NCBI GenBank assembly: GCA_002171155.1
Contig: NHHF01000055.1
Location: 1 to 25,405, forward strand
Length of the DNA: 25,405 nt
Reading direction: 5' to 3'
Source: Betaproteobacteria bacterium TMED156
GTDB taxonomy: Bacteria; Pseudomonadota; Gammaproteobacteria; Burkholderiales; Burkholderiaceae_A
This document shows positions 7,355 to 16,123 of this stretch, piece by piece. The notes beneath the pieces were generated by a model, which worked only from the letters and a program-made list of their open reading frames with translations, did not search any database and had not been told where the DNA came from. The position numbers were made by a program, and so were the translations under genes. The stretch's first letter is position 1. Each line of letters starts with the position of its first letter.

Positions 7355-8851
7355 ATGGCTTTAGGTACAACAGGCGCGGCTAGTGCATTAGCGCACATTA
7401 GCCCACGCCCAACAAAATCCCTTTACGGGGACAATTACTTAAGTTTTGACTCCTCTTCAGGAGGTGGAACTTTCGCGCAACAGTTCTTGCCAGAAATATA
7501 TGAAAAAGAAATTGAGAGGTTCGGTAAAAGAACAGTCTCTGGTTTCTTAAAAATGGTAGGAGCAGAAATGCCTTTGGCTTCTGATCAAGTAATTTGGTCT
7601 GAGCAAGGTAGATTACACGTCGCTTATGATGACGCTGCATCTGGTGAAGCAGTAAATATTGCTGATGCTAGTGCTAATACAATTACTTTACCAAACGGTA
7701 ACTTAGTTAAAGACAATGATACTATTATTGTTTCTAACGCCGGTGGTAGTAAGGTATTAAAATGTATCGTTGTTTCAGGTGGTGGAACTGCTACTTTAAC
7801 TGTAGCTCCATATTCTCAGTCTCATTTAGATAACCAAAACTCAGGTGCGGTTAACTTTAGTGACGCTGAAGATGTGAAACTATTTGTTTACGGTACAGAA
7901 TATAAAAAAGGATCAAGCGGTCTTACAGGATCAATTGACGCTCCATTTACTCAGTTTTCAAACAGACCAATTATTTTGAGAGACAGATACCAAGTTAATG
8001 GTTCTGACACTGCTCAAATTGGTTGGGTTGAGGTTACTACAGAAAACGGCGCAAGCGGTTATCTATGGTATTTAAAATCTGAGCATGAAGCAAGACTAAG
8101 ATTTGAAGATCAATTAGAAATGGCAATGGTTGAAGGTGAAAAGGTAGGTGCAAACTTCCAAGGAACTGGAGCTGCTGCTGTTCAAGGTACAGAAGGTTTA
8201 TTTGCTGCTCTTGAATCAAGAGGGTTAATATTCAACTCTACTGATTTTGATGTATTCAAAAACTTAGGCGCTGCTGATGGCGGTGCTGGTTCTGCTGGAT
8301 CTTACGTAGCTCAAACTGGTTTGGGTGAATTTGATTCAATTTTACAAGAACTTGACAAGCAAGGTGCTATTGAAGAAAATATGATGTTTTTAAATAGAGC
8401 AACGTCTCTAGAAATTGACAACATGTTAGCTTCTATAAACGCTGGATTTGTCGGTGGTGTTTCTTACGGTGTATTTAATAACGCTGAAGATATGGCATTG
8501 AATTTAGGTTTCTCTGGTTTCAGACGAGGTTCTTATGACTTCTACAAAACTGACTGGAAATACTTAAATGACTCTGTAACAAGAGGATTAATCAGTGACA
8601 TCGAAGGTGTTATCGTACCTGCTGGAACAAGCACAGTATATGACGAATCGTTAGGTAAGAACATTGCTAGACCTTTCTTACACGTAAGGTATAGAGCTTC
8701 TGAAGCTGATGACAGAAAGATGAAATCTTGGATCACTGGATCTGTAGGTGGAAACTTTACATCAGATGCTGATGAAATGGTAGTAAACTTCTTATCTGAA
8801 AGATGTTTATGTGTACAAGCTGCAAATAACTTCGTATTATTGAAGGCTTAA
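7355..8851 (+). CDS. Major capsid protein
   Basis: This 498-residue protein is preceded by a 29-base AT-rich leader and followed directly by a strong terminator hairpin, as expected for an abundantly made protein. The N-terminus (ALGTTGAASALAHISPRP) is a short Ala-rich arm. It is followed by FAQQFLPEIYEKEIERFGKR, a long helix like the HK97-fold N-arm and spine helix, and then a beta-rich body. The 3' part has RPFLHVRYRASEADDRKMKSW and a final NFVLLKA strand. Codon use is more balanced (CCC, TTC, AAC), as in highly expressed genes. There is no separate protease gene and no obvious prohead cleavage site, so maturation without N-terminal cleavage is likely. Identification rests on gene order, size and shape; the HK97 fold is expected, not demonstrated. 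Confidence 0.87.
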   Translation: MALGTTGAASALAHISPRPTKSLYGDNYLSFDSSSGGGTFAQQFLPEIYEKEIERFGKRTVSGFLKMVGAEMPLASDQVIWSEQGRLHVAYDDAASGEAVNIADASANTITLPNGNLVKDNDTIIVSNAGGSKVLKCIVVSGGGTATLTVAPYSQSHLDNQNSGAVNFSDAEDVKLFVYGTEYKKGSSGLTGSIDAPFTQFSNRPIILRDRYQVNGSDTAQIGWVEVTTENGASGYLWYLKSEHEARLRFEDQLEMAMVEGEKVGANFQGTGAAAVQGTEGLFAALESRGLIFNSTDFDVFKNLGAADGGAGSAGSYVAQTGLGEFDSILQELDKQGAIEENMMFLNRATSLEIDNMLASINAGFVGGVSYGVFNNAEDMALNLGFSGFRRGSYDFYKTDWKYLNDSVTRGLISDIEGVIVPAGTSTVYDESLGKNIARPFLHVRYRASEADDRKMKSWITGSVGGNFTSDADEMVVNFLSERCLCVQAANNFVLLKA

Positions 8852-8860
8852 TATTTATAT

Positions 8861-8900
8861 AAAGGGAAGGGTGCTTCGGCACCCGCCTCTTTATTTTTTT
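8861..8900 (+). terminator. Intrinsic terminator after the capsid gene (UUCG hairpin)
   Basis: Six perfect pairs, GGGTGC (8869-8874) with GCACCC (8879-8884), close a TTCG tetraloop. A second helix extends outward after a small internal loop: AAAGGG (8861-8866) against CCTCTTT (8886-8892) with one bulged T. A T-rich tail (TTATTTTTTTT) follows at once. This is a classic Rho-independent terminator. It would limit readthrough from the capsid transcript or set a lower level for the tail genes. Confidence 0.92.
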
Positions 8901-8923
8901 TAACTTTTTTATTTAATTATATC

Positions 8924-9685
8924 ATGGCAATAACAATAACAAAGCCCAAGGATTGGGTTATAAAAGACAGAACGTATTTAGTAAAAGGCAATGGAAATCC
9001 AGTGATTTTTACAGTACCCTGTAGACACACTCAAAGAAAACCATTAATGTGGTTTGATGAGGAAAAAGGTATCAATAGAGAATTAAGATACGCAACAAAT
9101 CAAAACTCACCTTTTGTAGATGAACAAAGAGGTTTATGTACATTAGGTCACGTAGTAATGAAAGAAGGTAAGCTTTCTGTTCCAAAATCAGATCAAGCTT
9201 TACAATTATTACTATCAGTTTATCACCCTAAAAAGGGTATACTTTATGATGAATTTGAACCAGAAGCAATAGCTAATAACCAAGTTGATTGGATAGAACT
9301 TGAACTAGAAGCTTTAAATTTAGCGGTGCAGTTAGAAATTGACGATGCTGAAGCTATATTAAGAGTTGAGAAAGGTTCTGCTGTTAGCAAAATGAGTTCA
9401 AAAGAAGTAAAAAGAGATGTGCTTTTAATGGCAAAAAATAATCCAGCTATGTTTTTAGAACTAGCAAAAGATGATAATGTTCAGCTTAGAAATATAGGCG
9501 TTAAAGCTACAGAAGCAAACATAATCAAATTAAGCGATGACCAAAGAACATTTGTTTGGGGTTCAAACGGTAGGAAACTATTTACAGTTCCTTTTGATGA
9601 ACATCCATACAATGCTTTAGCATCATGGTTTAAAACAGATGAAGGATTAGAAGTATTTAAAAGTATACAAAAAAGATTAAAATAA
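8924..9685 (+). CDS. Conserved phage protein of unknown function, probably structural
   Basis: This 253-residue protein stands alone between two strong hairpins. The N-terminal half has a beta-strand layout with two Cys/His pairs, C33-x-H35 and C72-x3-H76, that could bind a metal, although such spacing alone is weak evidence. It also contains ELRYATNQNSPFVDEQRG and a SVYHPKKGILYDEF stretch. The middle is acidic and helical (ELELEALNLAVQLEIDDAE). A KEVKRDVLLMAKNNPAMFLE helix follows, and then a C-terminal beta-hairpin and helix (FVWGSNGRKLFTVPF, then GLEVFKSIQKRLK). From memory, similarly built uncharacterised proteins sit near capsid genes in marine phages. A capsid-associated or completion role is possible, but nothing in the sequence proves it. 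The start follows TTTAATTATATC with no Shine-Dalgarno sequence. Confidence 0.75.
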   Translation: MAITITKPKDWVIKDRTYLVKGNGNPVIFTVPCRHTQRKPLMWFDEEKGINRELRYATNQNSPFVDEQRGLCTLGHVVMKEGKLSVPKSDQALQLLLSVYHPKKGILYDEFEPEAIANNQVDWIELELEALNLAVQLEIDDAEAILRVEKGSAVSKMSSKEVKRDVLLMAKNNPAMFLELAKDDNVQLRNIGVKATEANIIKLSDDQRTFVWGSNGRKLFTVPFDEHPYNALASWFKTDEGLEVFKSIQKRLK

Positions 9686-9694
9686 TTAATCACT

Positions 9695-9734
9695 TATAGA
9701 GGTAGTCATCTCTATGAGGTGACTACTTACTATA
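9695..9734 (+). terminator. Strong intergenic hairpin, possible terminator or processing site
   Basis: GTAGTCATCT (9702-9711) pairs with AGGTGACTAC (9717-9726) across a CTATG loop, with one G-T wobble. TATAG (9695-9699) and CTATA (9730-9734) extend the stem beyond a small internal loop. It occupies most of the 60-base gap between genes. The downstream bases are A-rich (AATAAAAAAAT) rather than a T-run, so classical Rho-independent termination on this strand is less certain than for the hairpin at 8861. RNA processing or transcript stabilisation are alternatives. Confidence 0.65.
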
Positions 9735-9745
9735 AATAAAAAAAT

Positions 9746-10447
9746 ATGGTCAATATAAATACAGTATATCAAAGAGTATTAACCATTGCTAATAAAGAGC
9801 AACGAGGATATATAACTCCACAAGAGTTTAATATACTTGCTAATCAAGCTCAAATGGATATATTTGAACAGTATTTTTATGATATTAACCAGTTCTTAAG
9901 ACTATCGGGTAATGATACTATAGCTTCAGACCCTTTAGATATGTTAGAAGAAAAAGTATCTATATTTGAAAAGTTTAATCAAACGGTTACTATGGGTTCA
10001 GCTGGCGCTGGTACTATACCATCAGAATCTTATAGATTAATGAACTTAATAAAAGTAGACGCTAAAGGAAACGTAGATATTCAACATATTAACAAAAAAG
10101 AATTAAATAAATATCAAAATTCTAAACTTACAGCTCCAACACTAACAAGACCGTTTTATATTACAACTTCTGAAAACGGCATACAAATATTTCCAAACAC
10201 TATAACTTCTAACGTAACATGTAACTACGTAGCTAAACCAGCTACTGTTAGATGGGGTTATGCTATGATAAACAACGAGGCATTATATAACCCAAGTAAC
10301 TCAACTAACTTTGAACTACATGAATCAGAAGAATCAGATTTGGTTATAAAGATATTAGCTTTAGCTGGTATAGTTATAAAAGATCCTCAGCTTTATCAAA
10401 TAGCAGCAGGTGCAGACTCAGCTAAACAACAACTAGAAAAACAATAA
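9746..10447 (+). CDS. Head-tail adaptor / tail accessory protein
   Basis: This 233-residue protein opens with two helices typical of podovirus head-tail adaptors (VYQRVLTIANKEQRGYIT, then EFNILANQAQMDIFEQYF). A YRLMNLIKVD strand and RPFYITTSENGIQIFPNT follow, and a closing helical bundle (DLVIKILALAGIVIKDPQ and a Gln-rich end). This helix-sheet-helix order matches the T7 gp11 / P22 gp4 class of connector rings in general outline. Its place between the capsid genes and the second adaptor supports this. The next gene starts three bases after its stop (TAATAAATG), so the two are probably co-translated. The exact ring position (portal-proximal or nozzle-proximal) cannot be told from sequence alone. 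Confidence 0.7.
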   Translation: MVNINTVYQRVLTIANKEQRGYITPQEFNILANQAQMDIFEQYFYDINQFLRLSGNDTIASDPLDMLEEKVSIFEKFNQTVTMGSAGAGTIPSESYRLMNLIKVDAKGNVDIQHINKKELNKYQNSKLTAPTLTRPFYITTSENGIQIFPNTITSNVTCNYVAKPATVRWGYAMINNEALYNPSNSTNFELHESEESDLVIKILALAGIVIKDPQLYQIAAGADSAKQQLEKQ

Positions 10448-10450
10448 TAA

Positions 10451-11329
10451 ATGGCACTATTTACAGGAACACAACAAGCTTATTACAATCCGGGTAACAA
10501 CCTAGGCAATTATCAATTTGTAAGTTTTGCTGATTTAAAAAATAACTTTTTAGTTTCTTATGTTGGTGAAGATAAGATTATACCTAAGGTAAAAATACCA
10601 GATGTAAATTTTCACATACAGAGAGCTATAGCAGAATTAAGCTATGACACTTTGAAATCACACAAGTCTCAAGAAATAGATGTGCCACCTTCTCTTCAAA
10701 TGAAGATACCTCACGATTATGTTAATTATGTGAAATTAATGTGGCATGATGATGCTGGTGTTGAGCGAATAATATATCCTGTTAGAAAAACTAGTAATCC
10801 AAAAGCTTTGTTACAAGACGCTAGTTACAATTACATATTTGACAGTGATGGTAATTTAACAACAGCACAAGACTCTGAAACGTGGACTAATTTTAAACAA
10901 AAATCAACTCATACTACTGTAGAAAATGTTAGTGGTCCAGATGTTGATGCAACTTTAGCCGAGGGTAGAAGATATGGTATAACACCTGAGCACGCTCAGT
11001 TTAATGGCTTGTTCTTTATAGATAGTGATAGAGGTTATATATATTTTAGCTCTGGTCTTCACGGTAAAACCGTAACTTTAAAATATATAAGTGATAGTTT
11101 AGGCACAGAAGATGAAATAAAAGTACATAAGTTTGCAGAGGAAGCTGTGTACAAAATGGTTGCTCACTCGATATTGAATACAAAAGCAAATATACCAGAA
11201 TATGTAATAGCTAGATTTAAAAAAGAAAAAAGAGCAGCTATTAGACAAGCTAAATTAAGGTTATCTAACTTAAAAATAGAAGAGATCAACCTTATAATGA
11301 AGAATAAATCTAAAATAATTAAACACTAA
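10451..11329 (+). CDS. Second head-tail connector / ring protein
   Basis: This is a 292-residue protein. It carries FVSFADLKNNFLVSYVGE, then a helix VNFHIQRAIAELSYDTLKSH. A strand-rich core follows (IDVPPSLQMKIPHDYVNYVKLMW and a FFIDSDRGYIYFSSGL hairpin), and then VHKFAEEAVYKMVAHSILN leading to a very basic C-terminus (FKKEKRAAIRQAKLRLSN). This alternation is found in connector ring proteins of short-tailed phages, including those described for crAss-like phages, and the gene sits between the first adaptor and the nozzle gene. The basic C-terminal helix could contact DNA or the portal. The stop overlaps the next start as TAATG (11327-11331), implying coupled translation with the nozzle gene. 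The assignment is by context and shape. Confidence 0.65.
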   Translation: MALFTGTQQAYYNPGNNLGNYQFVSFADLKNNFLVSYVGEDKIIPKVKIPDVNFHIQRAIAELSYDTLKSHKSQEIDVPPSLQMKIPHDYVNYVKLMWHDDAGVERIIYPVRKTSNPKALLQDASYNYIFDSDGNLTTAQDSETWTNFKQKSTHTTVENVSGPDVDATLAEGRRYGITPEHAQFNGLFFIDSDRGYIYFSSGLHGKTVTLKYISDSLGTEDEIKVHKFAEEAVYKMVAHSILNTKANIPEYVIARFKKEKRAAIRQAKLRLSNLKIEEINLIMKNKSKIIKH

Positions 11330-14300
11330 TGCCAGAATTAAAACGTACATTCAGCGGGGGAATTATGAACAAAGACCTCGATGAAAGATTAGTTCCTAAT
11401 GGTCAATATAGAGACGCTTTAAATGTTCAGGTATCTACATCTGAGGGTAGCGACGTTGGTGCACTTCAAAACATACTTGGAAATAAAATTCCATATTCCT
11501 CAGCTTTAACATCTACGCAACTAGGGCTAAATGCTTTTGTTGTAGGATCAATAAGAAAAGATGACACAGAGTGTGTATATTGGTTTGTTGCTAGTAATAG
11601 TAAGTCATTAATACTAGAATATAACCAAACAACAAACGCTGTTTCACCTATACTTGTAGACACTTTAAATATACTTAGGTTTAATAGAAATAACTTAATA
11701 ACAGGCGTTGAAATATTAGATGATTTTTTAATATGGACAGATAATCAAACTGAACCAAAGATGATAAAAATACCTACATGGAAAGGTTATGCAAATAATT
11801 CATACAACCATACGCAGGTTTTGGGTAGTAATTTTATTGAAGATCAAATAACAGTAATTAAGAAAGGTCCTAAAAAACCACCACAACTTAAAATGTCTAG
11901 GTCTTTTAGAACAGGTATAATAGAAACCGTTTTAACTCAAAAAAGTTTTTCAGTTCAAGATCAAAATACTTCAGAGTATGATCCAATGCCGACTGGTTTA
12001 TATACTGATCAAAATGGTGATGGTAATGTTGATACGGCTAGTGGTATTGTTAGCTTTCAAACAACAGCTAATTTTAAAGTTGGAGATAAACTAAGGTTAA
12101 CACCTCTAGACGAAAGTGATGACGATGAAGCTATTTTAAGTGTGCTACAAACTTACACTTCACAACCAACTCAATTTAAAGTAAATGTTGATGTTGTATC
12201 AGAAGATATTGAAGAAGGTATTTTAGACTGGAAAGTAGAGTTAATACAAGATCCACCTTTATTTGAAACTAAGTTTCCAAGGTTTGCGTATAGATATAAG
12301 TATATAGATGGTGAGTATTCTGTAATAAGTCCCTTCAGCCAAATAGCTTTCTTAGCTGACACGTTTGATTATGTACCTAAAAAAGGTTATAACTTAGGTA
12401 TGGTTAACAATTTAAGAAAACTTCAAATATGTGATTGGGCTAAAAATGTTCCTGACTTTGTAAAAGAAATAGATATATTATATAAAGACAGCGTTAATAA
12501 CAATATATATGTAGTTAAAAGTATAAAAACTACAGATCCAGAATATTTAGTAATTGTTAACGAGTGTTCATTTTTATTAAACGTTGACGCTGATGAATCT
12601 TCTGCTATAAATTTTAGTTATACTGATACTCTTGGACAACCCGCAACCATATCAGTTGCTCCTGGAACAACAATAACAGTAATTGGTACATGTGGCACAA
12701 TGGCAATGACTTCAACGCCAGATGATTCAGCAAATGTATCAATAGATAGCACGCCTTTAAATGTTTATGAAGGAGAGTTAGAAATAACATCTGAAATAAT
12801 ATATAAAGTAATACCTTCTAATCAAATATTAAGACCTTATGATAATGTACCTAGAAAAGCTAAAGCTTTAGCTGTTTCTGGAAATAGATTAATGTTTGGT
12901 AATTATGTAGAAAATTACGACATGTCTAAAGAAGGTAGTGAGATAACAACTCTTTTTAATGTTAGTATAACCCAAGATCCTAACCATGTTGTTGAACCTA
13001 AAGAACCCGGCAAGTCTATAAAATCAATGAGAACTTATCAAATTGGTGTTGTTTATAGAGATAAGTTTGGTAGAGAAACACCAGTGTTTACAGACCCTAG
13101 TGGATCTGTTTCATTAGATAAGGAAGCTGCTAAAAAATATAACGTAATAACGGCTAATATATTATCACCCATGCCAGTTTGGGCTGATTCATATAAGTTT
13201 TACATAAAAGAAACTTCGCAGTCATATTATAATTTATCAATGGACAAGCATTATCCTGCTGAAGATGGAAATGTTTGGATAGCTTTTCCTTCTTCTGAAA
13301 GAAATAAAATTACAGAAGAGTCTTTCATGATATTAAAGAAGAAACATGATGATGATACACCTGTAGATACAGACGCTAAATATAAGATTATTGCTATAGA
13401 AAATGAAGCACCAGACTTTTTAAAAGAGAAAAAAGTATCAAAAGGATTAATGACTAGAGCTTTAATAGGATCTGGTGATGGTAATATATTTGCTAATCAA
13501 ACTGGTTATCCAATAGAAGATGGTTCTTTTATTGAAATAAGTAAAGATGATTGGAGAAAAGTTTATGGTGGTGGTAACGATGGTGGTAGTGCTAGTAGTA
13601 CCTTTGATCAAGCAATACCTGTTCATCAGTTATCAGATTTAACTTTAAGAATATCTAACGGAGCTAATATAACAAAGCATTACGAGATAGCAAACATACA
13701 GTTTTTACCAGAGAACAGTCCATCAGTTTATAGGGTTAACATAGAAGAAAGATTTGACACTGATGATATAAATTTTATGGGAGAGTATGATTCTGATGAT
13801 ACTTCTTTAACTCTTGAAATATTCCAAAAAACAATAAAAAGAAAACCAGAATTTCAAGGTAGATTTTTTGCAAAGATACAAAGAGACGGTGTGTTAGATG
13901 ATGCTATATTAAGTAGAGCAAATGAAGAAGATTATAAGATAACATCTATAGTTCCTATATACGCTATGCCAGCAGGACAAAACGGTACTAAAGGTTTTTG
14001 GAGAGATACTAATAAAGGCTCATATGCTAGTGGCAGTGGTAGCGGTGTTGGTGATAGAGCAGCTGGTTGGTTTTTATGTAGAAATAAATATAGATATGGA
14101 CCTAGAGATGCTGGTGGTAACTTAAACAGAGGTGGTAAATATAGAGGTTTTTATAATAACCACGATACAGCTAAAAACACCCAGGGTTTTGGAGCTCAAG
14201 CAGGTAATGATTATTTAGAAATAGCTTACCACTGGTGGGGACCTAAAGATAGAAAAGCTTGGACTGGAAAATGGGAGAGTTTTGAGACTAAATATGAAAA

Positions 14301-16122
14301 ACGCTTTAGACAATTTGTTACAGCGTTGCAAACAAATTTTTCAAAGTTTAGGTTTACTGATGATCCAAATAAAGAGGAAAATACTTATACAATAACTGGC
14401 TACAGAAGAACACACACGGTAGCTTTTAAGAAAAGAAAAAAAGGTAAATGGGCTAGCTCACGTATTATAAAATGGACTTTAGGTTTAGATAAACCTTTAG
14501 TTTGGGTTCCAGAGGACAACAACCACGTATCAAAAGCAACTGCTACTAACATAGAAATGTTACAGCAATACTTAGATGATGATACATTAGAGGGTTTTGA
14601 AAGTAACAATCCGGCTATATGGGAGACAGAACCAAAAGAAATGGCTGAGTTAGATATATTTTACGAAGCTAGCGAGGCTTATGATGGATCAACACATGGT
14701 ACAGCTCAAACATTAGACTATTGTAATTGCTATAGTTTTGGTAACGGTGTTGAATCTGATCGTATTAGAGATGATTTTAACGCTCCAACTATAGGTAAAG
14801 GTGTAAAAGCATCGGCTGTGCTAGAAGAACCGTATAAAGAGGTTAATAAAAAAAGTGATATAATATTCTCAGGGATATTTAATTCTACGTCTGGTATAAA
14901 CAATTTAAATCAATTTATACAAGCAGAGAACATAACTAAACAAATAAACCCTAGATTTGGCTCTATACAATTAATGAGTTTTAGAAGAGGTGATTTAGAT
15001 GTTTTCTTAGAAGATAAAGTTGTTAAAGTATTCTCAGATAAAGACGCTTTATTTAATGCTGATGGTAGTTCAAACGTAGTAGCTAGTAACAATGTATTAG
15101 GTCAAACATCACCTTATGCTGGTGAATTTGGTATTAGTAAAAACCCAGAGTCATACGCTATATATGGTTTTAGATCTTATTTTGCAGATAAAAATAGGGG
15201 TGTAATATTAAGATTATCAGGAAATGGATTAGAACCAATATCAAGATATGGTTTAACAGATTTCTTTAGAGACAAGTTAGCGAGCGTTGACAATGTTTTT
15301 GGTATGTTTGATGAAAACAAAAAAGAATATATAGTTTCTTTTAAAGATAATAAACAAGTAGCTTTAAGTGACACTGTAAGTTTCAAAGAAGACTTAAATG
15401 GTTGGAACACTAGAAAAAGTTATATTGCAGAAAATGGATTATCATTAAATAACGTATTTTACACTTTTAATGGTGGTAACTTATGGTCACACAATAATGA
15501 AATTAGAAATAACTTTTATGGAATACAATATAATAGTAAAGTTAAGTTTATATTCAACGAAGCGCCAGGCACTGTAAAATCATTTAAAACAATAAACTAC
15601 GAAGGTAGTCAAGCTAGAATATTTAAAGAAACAGGTGTTGGTGCTATAACAACTTTTGTTGGTGGAACAGGTTATGTTAGTGATACTGGCGTTGCTACCA
15701 CTTATAGTGGATCTGGTACAGGTGCAACTGTTGACATAGTTGTTAGTAGTGGTATTATAACTGCTGTTACTATTAACACCCAAGGATCTGGTTATACAGA
15801 TGGTGAAGTTTTAACAATAGTTGGCGGTAACAATAACGCTACAATAACAATAAGAGTTGATGGTGATAGTGAGTTTTACAATAGAAATGCTGTTAACGGT
15901 TGGTGGGTTAATGACATGACTTCAGACTTACAAGAAGGTATCATTACTAGATTTAAAGAAAAAGAAGGTAAATGGTTTAATAATATTAGAGGTTTAGAAA
16001 CGACAGATGCTAACTTAGATGTTAAAGAGTTCTCTGTACAAGGTTTAGGCTTCCCGACTCAGTTTACTGAAGAGGTAGATCAAGCTTCAATAATATTAAC
16101 TGTAGAAGAAAATAACGATTAA
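11329..16122 (+). CDS. Giant tail nozzle-like protein (beta-propeller type stabilisation protein)
   Basis: This 1597-residue protein is almost entirely beta-rich. Its N-terminus (FSGGIMNKDLDERLVPNGQ, then YRDALNVQVSTSEGSDVGAL) is the recognisable opening of podovirus nozzle or stabilisation proteins, in the same broad class as P22 gp10 and T7 gp12, though two to three times longer than those. Repeated propeller-like blades include CVYWFVASNSKSLILEYN and DDFLIWTDNQTEPKMI. Two inserted-looking modules stand out. One is at about 410-480 and has SYTDTLGQPATISVAPGT and GTCGT. The other, at about 1437-1515, is Gly/Thr-rich and includes INTQGSGYTDGEVLTIVGG. It would form the channel through which DNA and internal proteins leave, and may bear receptor contacts. 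Size comparison and class are from memory. Confidence 0.8.
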   Translation: MPELKRTFSGGIMNKDLDERLVPNGQYRDALNVQVSTSEGSDVGALQNILGNKIPYSSALTSTQLGLNAFVVGSIRKDDTECVYWFVASNSKSLILEYNQTTNAVSPILVDTLNILRFNRNNLITGVEILDDFLIWTDNQTEPKMIKIPTWKGYANNSYNHTQVLGSNFIEDQITVIKKGPKKPPQLKMSRSFRTGIIETVLTQKSFSVQDQNTSEYDPMPTGLYTDQNGDGNVDTASGIVSFQTTANFKVGDKLRLTPLDESDDDEAILSVLQTYTSQPTQFKVNVDVVSEDIEEGILDWKVELIQDPPLFETKFPRFAYRYKYIDGEYSVISPFSQIAFLADTFDYVPKKGYNLGMVNNLRKLQICDWAKNVPDFVKEIDILYKDSVNNNIYVVKSIKTTDPEYLVIVNECSFLLNVDADESSAINFSYTDTLGQPATISVAPGTTITVIGTCGTMAMTSTPDDSANVSIDSTPLNVYEGELEITSEIIYKVIPSNQILRPYDNVPRKAKALAVSGNRLMFGNYVENYDMSKEGSEITTLFNVSITQDPNHVVEPKEPGKSIKSMRTYQIGVVYRDKFGRETPVFTDPSGSVSLDKEAAKKYNVITANILSPMPVWADSYKFYIKETSQSYYNLSMDKHYPAEDGNVWIAFPSSERNKITEESFMILKKKHDDDTPVDTDAKYKIIAIENEAPDFLKEKKVSKGLMTRALIGSGDGNIFANQTGYPIEDGSFIEISKDDWRKVYGGGNDGGSASSTFDQAIPVHQLSDLTLRISNGANITKHYEIANIQFLPENSPSVYRVNIEERFDTDDINFMGEYDSDDTSLTLEIFQKTIKRKPEFQGRFFAKIQRDGVLDDAILSRANEEDYKITSIVPIYAMPAGQNGTKGFWRDTNKGSYASGSGSGVGDRAAGWFLCRNKYRYGPRDAGGNLNRGGKYRGFYNNHDTAKNTQGFGAQAGNDYLEIAYHWWGPKDRKAWTGKWESFETKYEKRFRQFVTALQTNFSKFRFTDDPNKEENTYTITGYRRTHTVAFKKRKKGKWASSRIIKWTLGLDKPLVWVPEDNNHVSKATATNIEMLQQYLDDDTLEGFESNNPAIWETEPKEMAELDIFYEASEAYDGSTHGTAQTLDYCNCYSFGNGVESDRIRDDFNAPTIGKGVKASAVLEEPYKEVNKKSDIIFSGIFNSTSGINNLNQFIQAENITKQINPRFGSIQLMSFRRGDLDVFLEDKVVKVFSDKDALFNADGSSNVVASNNVLGQTSPYAGEFGISKNPESYAIYGFRSYFADKNRGVILRLSGNGLEPISRYGLTDFFRDKLASVDNVFGMFDENKKEYIVSFKDNKQVALSDTVSFKEDLNGWNTRKSYIAENGLSLNNVFYTFNGGNLWSHNNEIRNNFYGIQYNSKVKFIFNEAPGTVKSFKTINYEGSQARIFKETGVGAITTFVGGTGYVSDTGVATTYSGSGTGATVDIVVSSGIITAVTINTQGSGYTDGEVLTIVGGNNNATITIRVDGDSEFYNRNAVNGWWVNDMTSDLQEGIITRFKEKEGKWFNNIRGLETTDANLDVKEFSVQGLGFPTQFTEEVDQASIILTVEENND

Positions 16123-16123
16123 T

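Noticed and set aside
15177..15410. 77-codon reverse-strand frame in the nozzle gene
   Set aside because: Shadow of the AT-rich forward gene, Ser/Leu-rich low-information product.
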